Below are positions 1 to 7,739 of a DNA stretch of 36,517 bases, one piece after another (positions within the stretch are counted from its first letter, which is position 1; each line of letters starts with the position of its first letter). Under the pieces are notes generated by a model. The model saw only the letters and a list, made by a program, of their open reading frames with translations, had not been told where the DNA came from and made no database searches. The DNA comes from a bacterium (GTDB lineage Bacteria; Campylobacterota; Campylobacteria; Campylobacterales; Sulfurovaceae). The stretch covers positions 1 through 36,517 of the forward strand of contig JAHJJU010000001.1 in the NCBI GenBank assembly GCA_018822805.1. The letters are read 5' to 3'. The position numbers and the translations under genes are program-made.

Positions 1-92
1 ATTCTTGCCTCTAGTTTCTCTACCATCATGATTATCTTTGCTGCTGCTTCTGGATTACTTTTACAAAATTCTATTGCTTCTTGTTCTGTCAT
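1..92 (-). CDS. N-terminal fragment of a probable IS66-type transposase
   Basis: An open frame starts at ATG 92-90 on the minus strand and runs off the window. The 30 visible codons begin MTEQEAIEFCKSNPEAAAKI and continue with a Glu/Lys/Leu-rich stretch that looks like the start of a coiled coil. TnpC proteins of IS66-type elements commonly begin with such a short helical segment before a leucine-zipper-like region, and the upstream sequence has an IS66-like end. A TGG-TAAAAT extended -10 box lies just upstream on the same strand. The fragment is too short to show any catalytic motif, so another coiled-coil protein is possible. Confidence 0.4.
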   Translation of the reverse strand, partial: MTEQEAIEFCKSNPEAAAKIIMMVEKLEAR

Positions 93-139
93 ATTAGCCG
101 TATTTTACCATATTTCTTTTTTGGGTGCTGAATGGTTAC
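1..139 (-). mobile_element. end of a probable IS66-type insertion sequence (cut by window edge)
   Basis: Read on the minus strand, the sequence from position 139 starts GTAACCATTCAGCACCC. GTAA is the typical terminal tetranucleotide of IS66-family elements. About 47 bases further in is the start of an open frame (92 to 1) with a helical N-terminus like that of TnpC-only IS66 elements. If this is the end, the 8-bp target duplication would begin with plus-strand 140-147 (AAAAAGAT); its partner lies outside the window. The family call is inference from the terminus and a 30-residue fragment. Confidence 0.42.
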
Positions 140-257
140 AAAAAGATAATCCATTCATTTTTAGGACTAAAGAGAGTTGTGAACATTATAAATTATCTTT
201 TTATCGTTTTTTAAGACAGTTGATTCAAAAAAAGAGATAGATATAAAAGTTCTAAGT

Positions 258-288
258 GTATATTCCCGGTTTTAATTTGGGAATATAC
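258..288 (-). terminator. hairpin at the end of the sdh operon
   Basis: There is a perfect 10-bp inverted repeat, GTATATTCCC (258-267) and GGGAATATAC (279-288), with an 11-nt loop. It starts 8 bp after the stop codon of the last sdh gene. The downstream T-tract on the minus strand is weak (ACTTAGAACTTTTATA), so it is a terminator or a 3'-end stabilising hairpin. Confidence 0.6.
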
Positions 289-296
289 AAAAGTAA

Positions 297-1193
297 TTAC
301 GCCGTAGCCTCAGCAAAAATTTGTTTAGCTTTCGAAACGTGGAACTTAAGTCCGATCTCTTCTTCGGTTGCACCAAGAGCTAGGGCTACCATTTGTGGCA
401 TGTGTAGAACGGGGATCTCTACATCACGACCGATTACTTTACCTACATCATCTTGGTAGGTGTCCATTTTTAGGTGACATAATGGACATGGAGTTACCAC
501 CATATCGGCATTGTTATCAATGGCATCTACCAGAGCATTCCCTGCTAACACTTCTGATGTGTGTGTTGCTTGAAGCTCTACGTGAAAACCACAACATTTA
601 TTTTTACTCTCGTAATCTACAGGATGACCCTCTAAAGCATCAATCAATTTATCAAGTGATTTTGGAACATAGGAGTTCTCATTTCCATTACTGCTATGGT
701 GCAGCTCACCTGGTCTAATGTTGTGACACCCGTAGAATGGAGCAATGTTGAAGTTACTAAGGGGAGTAGTCACTTTGTCTTTAATTGCCTCTAGACCATA
801 ATCCTCAGTCAATGCATAGAGGAAATGTTTAATTTCACTGCTTCCTTTGTACTCTAGTCCAACTTCTGCTAACTTTTCGTTAACTCGTGCTTTTAACTCG
901 GGATTGGTATCGAGGGCATGTTTTGTCATGGCAGAGTTAAGTTGACAAGTATTACAAATCGTAATCATGGTTAACCCTAATTTCTCAGCATAACAGATGT
1001 TTCTAGCATTTAGAACGTGTGCTAGAAACTCATCAAAGTCTTGTAGGTGACTCGCCCCACAACACGATGCTTCTTCCAATATGGTAATTTCAATTCCTAA
1101 CTTTTCAGCTACTGCAAGAGTGGATGACAGTAACTCAGGTGTGGACTGTTTTGCCGTACATCCTGTATATAGTGCATAGTGTAAATTGCTCAT
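297..1193 (-). CDS. sdhE: E-type succinate dehydrogenase/fumarate reductase CCG-domain subunit
   Basis: This 298-residue protein has the two cysteine-rich CCG domains of HdrB-like subunits: Cys12, Cys44-Cys45 (SCCGASH), Cys80 and Cys83 (CNTC), then Cys156, Cys200-Cys201 (KCCGFH), Cys236 and Cys239 (CPLC). In E-type (non-classical) succinate:quinone oxidoreductases this subunit replaces the heme-b membrane anchor and passes electrons between the iron-sulfur subunit and the quinone pool. It is the last gene of the operon, 9 bp after sdhB, with a good ribosome site (AAGGAG) before ATG 1193. Subunit naming differs between genera (sdhC, sdhE, mfrE). I see no transmembrane helix, so membrane attachment is probably peripheral. 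Confidence 0.88.
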   Translation of the reverse strand: MSNLHYALYTGCTAKQSTPELLSSTLAVAEKLGIEITILEEASCCGASHLQDFDEFLAHVLNARNICYAEKLGLTMITICNTCQLNSAMTKHALDTNPELKARVNEKLAEVGLEYKGSSEIKHFLYALTEDYGLEAIKDKVTTPLSNFNIAPFYGCHNIRPGELHHSSNGNENSYVPKSLDKLIDALEGHPVDYESKNKCCGFHVELQATHTSEVLAGNALVDAIDNNADMVVTPCPLCHLKMDTYQDDVGKVIGRDVEIPVLHMPQMVALALGATEEEIGLKFHVSKAKQIFAEATA

Positions 1194-1202
1194 CTTTTCT
1201 CC

Positions 1203-2207
1203 TTATAGCTTATTGGTCATTGAGATATCAATCAGTTTTTGAATCTCTTCTAAGTTCTTAGATTTTGGTACATTATCAACAAATGGTAAGGCATCTGTGA
1301 AATGAATTTTTCCTGCTTTAAGCATTTTCATGGCTGTTTTCATATGTTTGTGCATCCCTAAATAACCTTCAGAGTAGACAACAATGTCAGCTTCATCAAG
1401 GAAACCATGTTTTCTAATGCTTCGTACAAACCCTTCAGCATGTCGTGTTGCTACATTACTCCGTGCTACTTTATGCTCAAACTGCATGTTATGAAGTTTA
1501 CCAATTTTTTCAATAGGGTTCACCTCTTTTGGACAGGCTTCTGCACACTCGAAACATTTGACACAGTCCCAAACACCTGCACCTGTTTCAAAGGTGATCT
1601 TGAGTCGCTCTTCGGTGGCTTCATCTCGAGTATCTGCTGTAAATCTAAACGCAGCAGCCAAAGCAGCAGGTCCAAGATAGTCAGGGTTTACTTCTAGTGC
1701 CGGACAAGCATAGTGACAGGCACCACACTGAATACATAAATCAGCATCCAAAAGAGCATTAAACTCTGCAATAGATTGTTTTGACTCTTTTGCAGGTCGT
1801 GGGTCGATATCTGCAACAATGTAGGGCTTAACAGCAGCATGTTTTTCCCAAAAATCACCTTTGTCAATAATCATATCTTTAACAGCTCTCTTTTTACTTT
1901 GAGGCTCTAAGGTAATGTCATTGTCAAAAAGATCAAGAAGTTCAATGGCATTTTGTTTACAAGCAAGAACAGGCTTACCGTTTACTTTAATACCACAGGC
2001 TCCACATATACCGTGACGGCAAGAACGACGGTATGAGAAAGAACCATCATGTTCCCATTTAATTCGGTTCATAAGGTCAAGAACCAACTCATCTTTTCCC
2101 ACTTCCATTTCATACTCTTTGGTGTATGGAAGATAATCGGTTTCAGCGTTAAATCTAAATGCTTTTATTTTTACTTTTCTAGTATCACTTTTTTGGGTAT
2201 CACTCAT
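1203..2207 (-). CDS. sdhB: succinate dehydrogenase/fumarate reductase iron-sulfur subunit
   Basis: This 334-residue iron-sulfur subunit carries electrons between the flavoprotein and the CCG-domain subunit. The N-terminal plant-type ferredoxin domain has Cys63, Cys68, Cys71 and Cys83 for a [2Fe-2S] centre. Two later clusters follow: Cys158/161/164/168 (CIQCGACHYACP) and Cys215/218/221/225 (CVKCFECAEACP). The second has the full CxxCxxCxxxCP pattern of a [4Fe-4S] site, where classical SdhB/FrdB has a [3Fe-4S] pattern, a known E-type trait. The frame is open up to 2261, but ATG 2207 is preferred: it follows TAAGGAGG at ideal spacing, and the longer start would overlap sdhA. Confidence 0.92.
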   Translation of the reverse strand: MSDTQKSDTRKVKIKAFRFNAETDYLPYTKEYEMEVGKDELVLDLMNRIKWEHDGSFSYRRSCRHGICGACGIKVNGKPVLACKQNAIELLDLFDNDITLEPQSKKRAVKDMIIDKGDFWEKHAAVKPYIVADIDPRPAKESKQSIAEFNALLDADLCIQCGACHYACPALEVNPDYLGPAALAAAFRFTADTRDEATEERLKITFETGAGVWDCVKCFECAEACPKEVNPIEKIGKLHNMQFEHKVARSNVATRHAEGFVRSIRKHGFLDEADIVVYSEGYLGMHKHMKTAMKMLKAGKIHFTDALPFVDNVPKSKNLEEIQKLIDISMTNKL

Positions 2208-2217
2208 CTTAACCTCC

Positions 2218-3933
2218 TTAATAAGTTCTTTCTTTAGGTTCAAATTTACCAAGTACAACATCAGCCCATTCGGTTGTTATATTATACTCTTTGTCCATAT
2301 AAGCGTAGGTGTGCTTTAAGAAGTTCTTATCATCTCTGGTTGGAAAATCTTCACGATAGTGAGCACCACGGCTCTCTTCACGATTTAAGGCACCCACAAC
2401 AATAAATTTAGAGAACTCCAACATATGCCCAAGCTCAATTGCTTCTTGTAGGTCAGTATTAAATGTTTTTGATTTATCATCAATTCTAATGTTGTTAAAT
2501 CGTACAAGCAACTCATCAATCAGTGCAATTTGCTCTTCAAGTGACTCTTTGGTTCTAAATACACCGGCATTGGCTGTCATACCATTTTGAAGTTCTACTC
2601 TAAGACCTGATACAGTTTCATTACCATTTGATGTTTTAAGTTTGTTCATCTCTGCCAACATACTGTCTGCATCAGCAACGGTTGCCGGACGAAGTTTAAT
2701 CCCCTCATCAAGTTGTTTTACCATGTTTTCACCTGCATGACGACCAAATAGTAGGGCTTCAAGAACCGAGTTCGCACCCAATCTGTTGGCTCCGTGAACC
2801 GATACACATGAACACTCACCGGCAGCATAGAAACCTTCTACCAGTTCTGTTGGAGATTTACGAACTTGACAGTTGATATTGGTTGGAATTCCACCCATAG
2901 AGTAGTGTGCTGTAGCCGAAATATGAATAGGCTCTTTTAACATGTCTTGACCTTGGAAGGCAATGGCTAATTCTCTAAGCTCAGGAAGTCTTGTTAAGAT
3001 AATCTCAGGGTCTAAGTGTGTTAAGTCAATGTTGACCGATTGACCATCTTTACCGACACCTCGACCTTGACGTACCTCTTCCATAATGGCACGACTTACA
3101 ACATCTCTTGATGCCAACTCCATTGCATTTGGAGCATATCTGGTCATAAATCGCTCACCTTCAGAGTTGAAAAGACGACCACCTTCACCACGGGCTGCTT
3201 CAGAAATCAGTACTCCTGAACCACCAAGCCCAGATGGGTGAAACTGTACAAACTCCATGTCTTCAAGTGGAAGACCATGACGTGCAACGATAGAAAGAGA
3301 ATCTCCTGTATTGGCATGAGCATTTGAGTTAAACCTAAAGGCTCTTGCATGTCCACCTGTAGCAAACATGGTTACTTTTGCATTAAAAATAGCAGGTTGT
3401 GAGTTACGAATGTCGTAGGCAGCTACCCCTGATACTTTGCCATCTTCATAAAGTAAGTCAGCTGCATACCATTCATCAAATACCTCAATACCGGCTCTAA
3501 ACGCTTGCTCATAAATTGCTTGTAAAACAGCCAAACCGGTTCTATCTTTTGCATAACATGCTCTTGGTTTGCTCTGTCCACCAAAAGGACGAATAGCAAT
3601 GTCTCCCTCTTCATCTCTGGAAAAAGCAGCTCCCATTCTCTCTGCCCAACGAATCGTTTCCGGTGCTTTGGTACACATAAGTTCCACGGCATCTTGATCA
3701 GCTAAATAGTCGGAACCTTTTACGGTATCGAACTCATGAAGTTCAGTGGAGTCGTCTTTACCAAGTGCTGCGTTGATCCCACCTTGAGCTGCCCCCGAGT
3801 GGCTTCTAAGTGGGTGAAGTTTTGTGATTACTGCTGTTTTTTTTCCTGCTTCTGTTAGTTCTTTAGCTGCTGCTAAACCAGCCAATCCTGAACCAACAAT
3901 GACAGCGTCATATTCGTAGATCTTAACATCCAT
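2218..3933 (-). CDS. sdhA: succinate dehydrogenase/fumarate reductase flavoprotein subunit
   Basis: This 571-residue FAD subunit interconverts succinate and fumarate. The N-terminal dinucleotide-binding motif GSGLAG is at 14-19, followed by [10 protein letters not shown], whose His45 is the expected covalent FAD attachment residue. Family substrate-site motifs are present: QFHPSG, ARGEGG, HYSMGGI and a C-terminal [10 protein letters not shown] (about 522-531). There is no twin-arginine signal peptide, so unlike the periplasmic MfrA proteins of Wolinella and Campylobacter it should face the cytoplasm. It is the first gene of sdhA-sdhB-CCG subunit; the sdhA stop codon overlaps the sdhB ribosome site. 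The sequence alone does not say whether it works as dehydrogenase or as fumarate reductase in a reductive TCA cycle. Confidence 0.95.
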   Translation of the reverse strand: MDVKIYEYDAVIVGSGLAGLAAAKELTEAGKKTAVITKLHPLRSHSGAAQGGINAALGKDDSTELHEFDTVKGSDYLADQDAVELMCTKAPETIRWAERMGAAFSRDEEGDIAIRPFGGQSKPRACYAKDRTGLAVLQAIYEQAFRAGIEVFDEWYAADLLYEDGKVSGVAAYDIRNSQPAIFNAKVTMFATGGHARAFRFNSNAHANTGDSLSIVARHGLPLEDMEFVQFHPSGLGGSGVLISEAARGEGGRLFNSEGERFMTRYAPNAMELASRDVVSRAIMEEVRQGRGVGKDGQSVNIDLTHLDPEIILTRLPELRELAIAFQGQDMLKEPIHISATAHYSMGGIPTNINCQVRKSPTELVEGFYAAGECSCVSVHGANRLGANSVLEALLFGRHAGENMVKQLDEGIKLRPATVADADSMLAEMNKLKTSNGNETVSGLRVELQNGMTANAGVFRTKESLEEQIALIDELLVRFNNIRIDDKSKTFNTDLQEAIELGHMLEFSKFIVVGALNREESRGAHYREDFPTRDDKNFLKHTYAYMDKEYNITTEWADVVLGKFEPKERTY

Positions 3934-4032
3934 ACTGCTATGTCCTTTTTAAGTATATCAACCCTAACCAATGAGCTGTTGTTAAAAAACAAATCTTTAG
4001 ATATGATTGATATAGTGATAGATTTTGTCTAG

Positions 4033-4038
4033 ATTATA
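4033..4038 (-). promoter_or_regulatory. candidate -10 box for the sdh operon
   Basis: Minus-strand TATAAT (ATTATA at 4033-4038) lies 100 bp upstream of sdhA. A second candidate, TATACT (3952-3957), is close to the AAAGGA ribosome site. No convincing -35 is visible, which is usual for Campylobacterota promoters. Confidence 0.35.
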
Positions 4039-4097
4039 TCTTAAGCGATTATAAGTTAATTGAATAGTAAATAGTTAGTACTGAATGAAAGTAATTA

Positions 4098-4106
4098 TGT
4101 TACAAT
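4098..4106 (+). promoter_or_regulatory. extended -10 box for thiL
   Basis: TG-T-TACAAT is an extended -10 element 26 bp before the preferred thiL start. It lies inside the longer possible reading frame (ATG 4085), which supports ATG 4133 as the real start. Confidence 0.4.
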
Positions 4107-4132
4107 TTTTCCATAAATATAAGGGTTCAAGC

Positions 4133-4951
4133 ATGAATAAAGAAGATTATCTAATAAACAAATTAAGTTCTAATTATATAGGAGATGACGGTGCTGTTAT
4201 TGGCTCAAAAGTCTACAGTATGGATGCTTTTTTTGAAGGAGTACATTTTAAACGAGAATGGATGAGCCTCAGTCAAATTGCACAAAAAGCAATGCTGGTG
4301 AACATTTCAGATGCCATTGCGATGAATGCCAAACCATTGTATGCTTTGGTAACACTTTCTTTACCTAAAGATATAACTACAGAGGATATTGATGAGATTT
4401 TATTGGCTCTTCATGGCGTAGCTTCCAAGTACAATTGTGAAATAATCGGTGGTGATACCATTGCCGGTGAACGTTTAGATTTTAGCATCACCATTATTTC
4501 GGAAACTGAAAATGCTTTAACACGCAAAGGATTAGAAGAGGGCTATTTGTTAGCCTACACAGGAGTGCTTGGTGAGAGTAAAAAAGATTTAAACCGACTT
4601 TTTAAAGGGGAAAAAGTAGCAGATACGTCTCGATTTATAGCACCTGTGTTACGACAAGAGTTTGTGGAAAAAGCACGATCCCTTTTAAGCGTGGGCATGG
4701 ACATTTCAGATGGACTTTACTGTGACACCAATAAACTTTTAGATTACAATAATTTAGGTTTTACCCTTTTAGTAGAAATAACCGAAGAAATAGGCTCAAG
4801 TGGAGAAGAGTATGAGATGTTGATTGGTTTTAAAAAAGAAAATTTAGAATCCATTCAAAAGATTGCCAATGAATTAAATTTACCTTTGACTGTTTATGCC
4901 AAAGTAATTCAAAACAGTGCCCGATTCAACTGTGTAGGACACCATTTTTAA
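4133..4951 (+). CDS. thiL: thiamine-monophosphate kinase
   Basis: ThiL phosphorylates thiamine monophosphate to the cofactor thiamine diphosphate with ATP in the cytoplasm. From ATG 4133 the product is 272 residues. The metal/nucleotide motif GDDGAV lies close to the N-terminus, EIIGGDT lies mid-protein, and the SVGMDISDGL motif is typical of the PurM/ThiL fold. The N-terminal region before GDD is shorter than in E. coli ThiL, as in other Campylobacterota. The frame is also open from ATG 4085, but that start has no ribosome site and lies upstream of the likely promoter. It is followed by truD, a pairing known from Campylobacter, with a palindromic repeat element between them here. Confidence 0.88.
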   Translation: MNKEDYLINKLSSNYIGDDGAVIGSKVYSMDAFFEGVHFKREWMSLSQIAQKAMLVNISDAIAMNAKPLYALVTLSLPKDITTEDIDEILLALHGVASKYNCEIIGGDTIAGERLDFSITIISETENALTRKGLEEGYLLAYTGVLGESKKDLNRLFKGEKVADTSRFIAPVLRQEFVEKARSLLSVGMDISDGLYCDTNKLLDYNNLGFTLLVEITEEIGSSGEEYEMLIGFKKENLESIQKIANELNLPLTVYAKVIQNSARFNCVGHHF

Positions 4952-4995
4952 AAAATAGTACATGCTTCTTTGGAACATCGTTTTATGCCAACAAA

Positions 4996-5088
4996 GGGTA
5001 GAGACACGGCTCTACCCCTACGGGTTCAATAGGTTATTGAAATTTTTTAACCTATGCGACCTGTAGGGGTCAAGCCGTGTCTTGACCC
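4996..5088. repeat. REP/MITE-like palindromic element
   Basis: A compact nested structure between thiL and truD. Hairpin 1 is GGGTAGAG/CTCTACCC (4996-5017, loop ACACGG). Hairpin 2 is GGGTCAAG/CTTGACCC (5067-5088, loop CCGTGT). The two loops are reverse complements of each other, and CCCCTAC (5015-5021) pairs with GTAGGGG (5063-5069). A central ATAGGTTA/TAACCTAT pair (5029-5036, 5048-5055) lies inside. The element is GC-richer than its surroundings. It looks like a paired REP (REPIN-like) or small MITE; its copy number elsewhere is unknown. Confidence 0.65.
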
Positions 5089-5176
5089 GATGCTCAATAT
5101 GCTAAAGAATTTGAATACAAAATTGTTATAACGTTCCTCATTATTCAAAACAATCAAAAAACAACAACATATAAAG

Positions 5177-5182
5177 TATAAT
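5177..5182 (+). promoter_or_regulatory. -10 box for truD
   Basis: TATAAT lies 32 bp before the truD ATG, after the palindromic element, so truD can be transcribed independently of thiL. The ribosome site is weak (GAAAGAAC). Confidence 0.5.
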
Positions 5183-5214
5183 ACGAACAAAAATAGTCAA
5201 AACGAAAGAACAAA

Positions 5215-6291
5215 ATGAACCTACTGTACCCTGTCAAAGTCAAAAATAATTTTATATTTAACCCAACCAGCCGTGATTTTATAGTCGATGAGATTCCTCT
5301 GTATGAGTTTACGGGGGATGGGGAGCATTTGATTCTTCATGTGCGTAAGAAAGACATGACCACATGGGAGATGATAACAGCCCTTGCCAAGTACCTTAAA
5401 ATCAAACAACGAGATATTGGTTATGCAGGATTGAAAGACAAACATGCCATGACCATGCAGTATGTGTCTTTGTTGGCTAAGGACAATGAAGAGATACTAA
5501 AAACGTTTAATCATGATAAAATTAAAATTCTTGGTACGTACCGACACAACAATAAAATTCGTATAGGACACCTAAAAGGAAACCACTTTAAAGTCCGTCT
5601 TAAAAAGGTGTTGGGGGTTCAAAAAGACAAGCTCGATTCGGTCTTAAAGTGGATAAAAGCCAATGGTGTACCAAACTACTTTGGTAATCAACGTTTTGGT
5701 ACCGATGGAAACAACTGGCAAGAGGGAAAAGCCATTGTCGAGGGTACGTTAAAAATGCGTGACAAAAAGACCCGTACTTTTTTACTTAATGCTTATCAAT
5801 CGTACCTCTTTAACGCGTGGCTCTCAAAACGAATAGAACTTTCACTGTTATTAGAAAGTTTTAGTGAAGCCGATGCTGAAAAAGTATTTTCACTACCAGA
5901 GGGAAGTTTAAAAGGGACAAAAGCACAGCCACATTTTTTTAAATTGCTTGAGGGAGATTTGATGATGCACTATCCTTATGGACGTGTGTTTGAGTTGGAG
6001 TCTTTAGAAGAAGAGGCAAAACGATTTGCAGCATTTGATATAGCTCCTTCAGGGTTATTGGCAGGAAAACGAGTTAGTCGAACCACTCAAACAGCTGGAC
6101 TAATAGAGCAAAACTACGACCAGGAGATTGGTGAAGATGGTGCTAGACGTTACGCATGGATAGCTGTGACCGATGTTAAAAAAACTTATGTGGAAGAGAA
6201 GGCTCATTATGAGTTGGAGTTTACCTTGCCTAAAGGCTCTTACGCGACCAATGTTTTAGATGTTTTACGAGGTGGACCTGCTATTGATTAA
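5215..6291 (+). CDS. truD: tRNA pseudouridine(13) synthase
   Basis: TruD makes pseudouridine at position 13 of tRNA-Glu and some other tRNAs. The 358-residue protein has the catalytic motif GLKDKHA with Asp75, and the family signature NYFGNQRFG near residues 153-161. The length is normal for the family. The C-terminal half contains the insertion that distinguishes TruD from other pseudouridine synthases. It starts at ATG 5215 behind its own -10 box and converges on the yjiK-like lipoprotein gene. Confidence 0.93.
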   Translation: MNLLYPVKVKNNFIFNPTSRDFIVDEIPLYEFTGDGEHLILHVRKKDMTTWEMITALAKYLKIKQRDIGYAGLKDKHAMTMQYVSLLAKDNEEILKTFNHDKIKILGTYRHNNKIRIGHLKGNHFKVRLKKVLGVQKDKLDSVLKWIKANGVPNYFGNQRFGTDGNNWQEGKAIVEGTLKMRDKKTRTFLLNAYQSYLFNAWLSKRIELSLLLESFSEADAEKVFSLPEGSLKGTKAQPHFFKLLEGDLMMHYPYGRVFELESLEEEAKRFAAFDIAPSGLLAGKRVSRTTQTAGLIEQNYDQEIGEDGARRYAWIAVTDVKKTYVEEKAHYELEFTLPKGSYATNVLDVLRGGPAID

Positions 6292-6352
6292 AAAGGCTTT
6301 TCTCTTATGGTTAATAGGGAGTAATGATCAAATTATTATCCCTTCAAAAATT

Positions 6353-6379
6353 AAAGAGTTGTCACATCCCTAACTCTTT
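6353..6379. terminator. bidirectional hairpin between truD and the yjiK-like gene
   Basis: AAAGAGTT (6353-6360) pairs with AACTCTTT (6372-6379). On the minus strand it is followed by AATTTTTG, and on the plus strand by a T-run that continues from the stem. The stop codon of the minus-strand gene (6362-6364) sits in the loop. A second, imperfect hairpin (AGGGA...TCCCT, 6316-6343) lies just before it. Confidence 0.45.
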
Positions 6380-7099
6380 TTGGGTGTACTTCATGACAGC
6401 CCCATCATCATCGGCGAAGAAAATATTGCTTTGGTTGTCAAAGGTGATGCCTTCTTGAGCAAACTTTGGTAGTTTTACTTTTTTAAGAATTTTATTTCTC
6501 TTTAAATCATAAACATAAAGTTTGTCTTTTTTATCGCTTACGATGTAGAGCTTTTGATCGAAAAGTTCCATCCCGGCAGAGTCAATGATGCCATGATCAA
6601 TAATCTCTTTTACTTTTGCATGGTTGGCTCCGAGTTTTATGACGATAAATTGTGCTTCTTTTTCCTCTTTTGTTTGAACGGTTAAGTAATATTCGGATCC
6701 TATTTTAGCAATACCTTCTATACCGGATTTTTTACTTAATTTAGGAGCTCTTTTTCCTTTTAGTTTAAGTTTTTTAATGTCAGAGTTGGAACGAGAGACA
6801 ACAAGTATTGAACCATCTTCAACAGCAAAAATAAAATCATTATCTTCACAAACAACACCTTCTAAATCATACTTACCCAATTTGTGTTGAGAAAGTATGG
6901 CTCCGTTTGGAGTGATTTCATAATAAGCACCTTCATCATTGGCAACCACAAGGGTGTTGGAGTTGTGACAATAAGAGATACCTGATGCTTCAGGAATAGA
7001 AGCTATTTTATGCTTGTCTGATGAACCCTTTCCATTACAAGCAGAAAGTGCTAAAATGGTTAGTAGGCAAAGTGTTGGTTTGAGAAATATTTGTTTCAT
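6362..7099 (-). CDS. SdiA-regulated (YjiK-like) beta-propeller lipoprotein
   Basis: This 245-residue product has a lipoprotein signal peptide ending LALSAC, with Cys21 as the likely lipidated residue. The rest consists of repeated beta-strand modules with phrases such as PEASGISYC, KYDLEGVVCE, KSGIEGIAKI and FAQEGITFD. These (S/E)G(I/V) turns are typical of the SdiA-regulated/YjiK family, a beta-propeller of unknown biochemical role in the envelope. It is second in a two-gene minus-strand operon, 15 bp after the thioredoxin-like lipoprotein gene. The family call comes from the repeat pattern, not from a catalytic motif. The molecular function is unknown. Confidence 0.7.
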   Translation of the reverse strand: MKQIFLKPTLCLLTILALSACNGKGSSDKHKIASIPEASGISYCHNSNTLVVANDEGAYYEITPNGAILSQHKLGKYDLEGVVCEDNDFIFAVEDGSILVVSRSNSDIKKLKLKGKRAPKLSKKSGIEGIAKIGSEYYLTVQTKEEKEAQFIVIKLGANHAKVKEIIDHGIIDSAGMELFDQKLYIVSDKKDKLYVYDLKRNKILKKVKLPKFAQEGITFDNQSNIFFADDDGAVMKYTQKELGM

Positions 7100-7114
7100 G
7101 TGTATCTTCTTTGT

Positions 7115-7603
7115 TTAAAGTTTGTTTTCTATATTTTGTTTTTTTAAATCACGTATATCGACACCATAGGTAATGTTAAACTCATAGAGGGAGTCATCTA
7201 AAAATTCCATGAGTGCAGTTTCATCTTTTTCACCAATGATTGGTTCTACTAAAACTTCATCGTTTGAACCTAAAAAATAGACCGTTGGCGTACCATTTGG
7301 TGGTATGAGACCATCGGGTAGTTTTTCTCCTAAGTAGATCTTTTTAATTTCAAAGTAGTTTTCTATAAGTTTTTTAGGTTTTTCCAATTGCATTACTTTT
7401 TCAAGTTTGTCACATGAGAGGCAGTTGGGTTGTGTAACAAAAAGCATGGTGATTTTTTCAGGTATTACTTTTTCTTGTTTTGTACTCTCTTCTTTTTTGC
7501 TTTCTTCTTTCTTGTTCTCTTCTTTCTTGTTCTCTTCGGGTGCTGAACAACCAGAGATAAAGAATAGAGCTACAAATAAAGTTAAATAGTTAAGGCTGGA
7601 CAT
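7115..7603 (-). CDS. thioredoxin-fold lipoprotein
   Basis: This 162-residue protein begins with a lipoprotein signal peptide ending FISGC (Cys19). A highly charged linker of repeated NKKEE/SKKEE units follows (about residues 24-40), then a thioredoxin-like domain. The redox motif is CLSC (Cys61, Cys64), and GTPTVYF provides the expected cis-proline. The domain probably faces the periplasm and handles thiol/disulfide exchange; its partner is unknown. It is the first gene of the operon with the yjiK-like gene. The start has a strong ribosome site (AAGGAG) and a TACAAT -10 box (7624-7629, minus). The linker is encoded by an imperfect 15-bp tandem repeat. Confidence 0.72.
   Translation of the reverse strand: MSSLNYLTLFVALFFISGCSAPEENKKEENKKEESKKEESTKQEKVIPEKITMLFVTQPNCLSCDKLEKVMQLEKPKKLIENYFEIKKIYLGEKLPDGLIPPNGTPTVYFLGSNDEVLVEPIIGEKDETALMEFLDDSLYEFNITYGVDIRDLKKQNIENKL
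7488..7540. repeat. imperfect 15-bp tandem repeat encoding the charged linker
   Basis: Units close to TCTTCTTTCTTGTTC repeat in frame and encode KKEEN/KKEES in the thioredoxin-like lipoprotein. Because the unit is a multiple of three, copy changes would alter linker length without a frameshift. Confidence 0.6.
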
Positions 7604-7703
7604 AAGAACTCCTTTTTTACACTATTGTATCTAAGTCAAGATATTAGCTTAGCAAGTTTAGCAATTTTAAACTGTAAAAAGCAAATTCATAACTTAGCTT
7701 GGA

Positions 7704-7709
7704 TAAAAT
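7704..7709 (+). promoter_or_regulatory. candidate -10 box for mod-res
   Basis: TAAAAT lies 30 bp before the mod start, in the divergent interval between the lipoprotein operon and the restriction-modification genes. No -35 is evident. Confidence 0.3.
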
Positions 7710-7739
7710 AATCAATCAAAAAATAACAATAATGGATAA

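Noticed and set aside
28-240. 70-codon open frame on the plus strand at the left edge
   Set aside because: It runs antisense to the transposase-like start and across the predicted IS end, with no ribosome site. The minus-strand reading explains the region better.
368-718. 116-codon plus-strand frame opposite the CCG-domain subunit
   Set aside because: Antisense to a gene with clear cysteine motifs; no independent support.
4085-4132. Longer thiL start at ATG 4085
   Set aside because: The added 16 residues lie over the probable -10 box, lack a ribosome site and precede the normal ThiL N-terminus.
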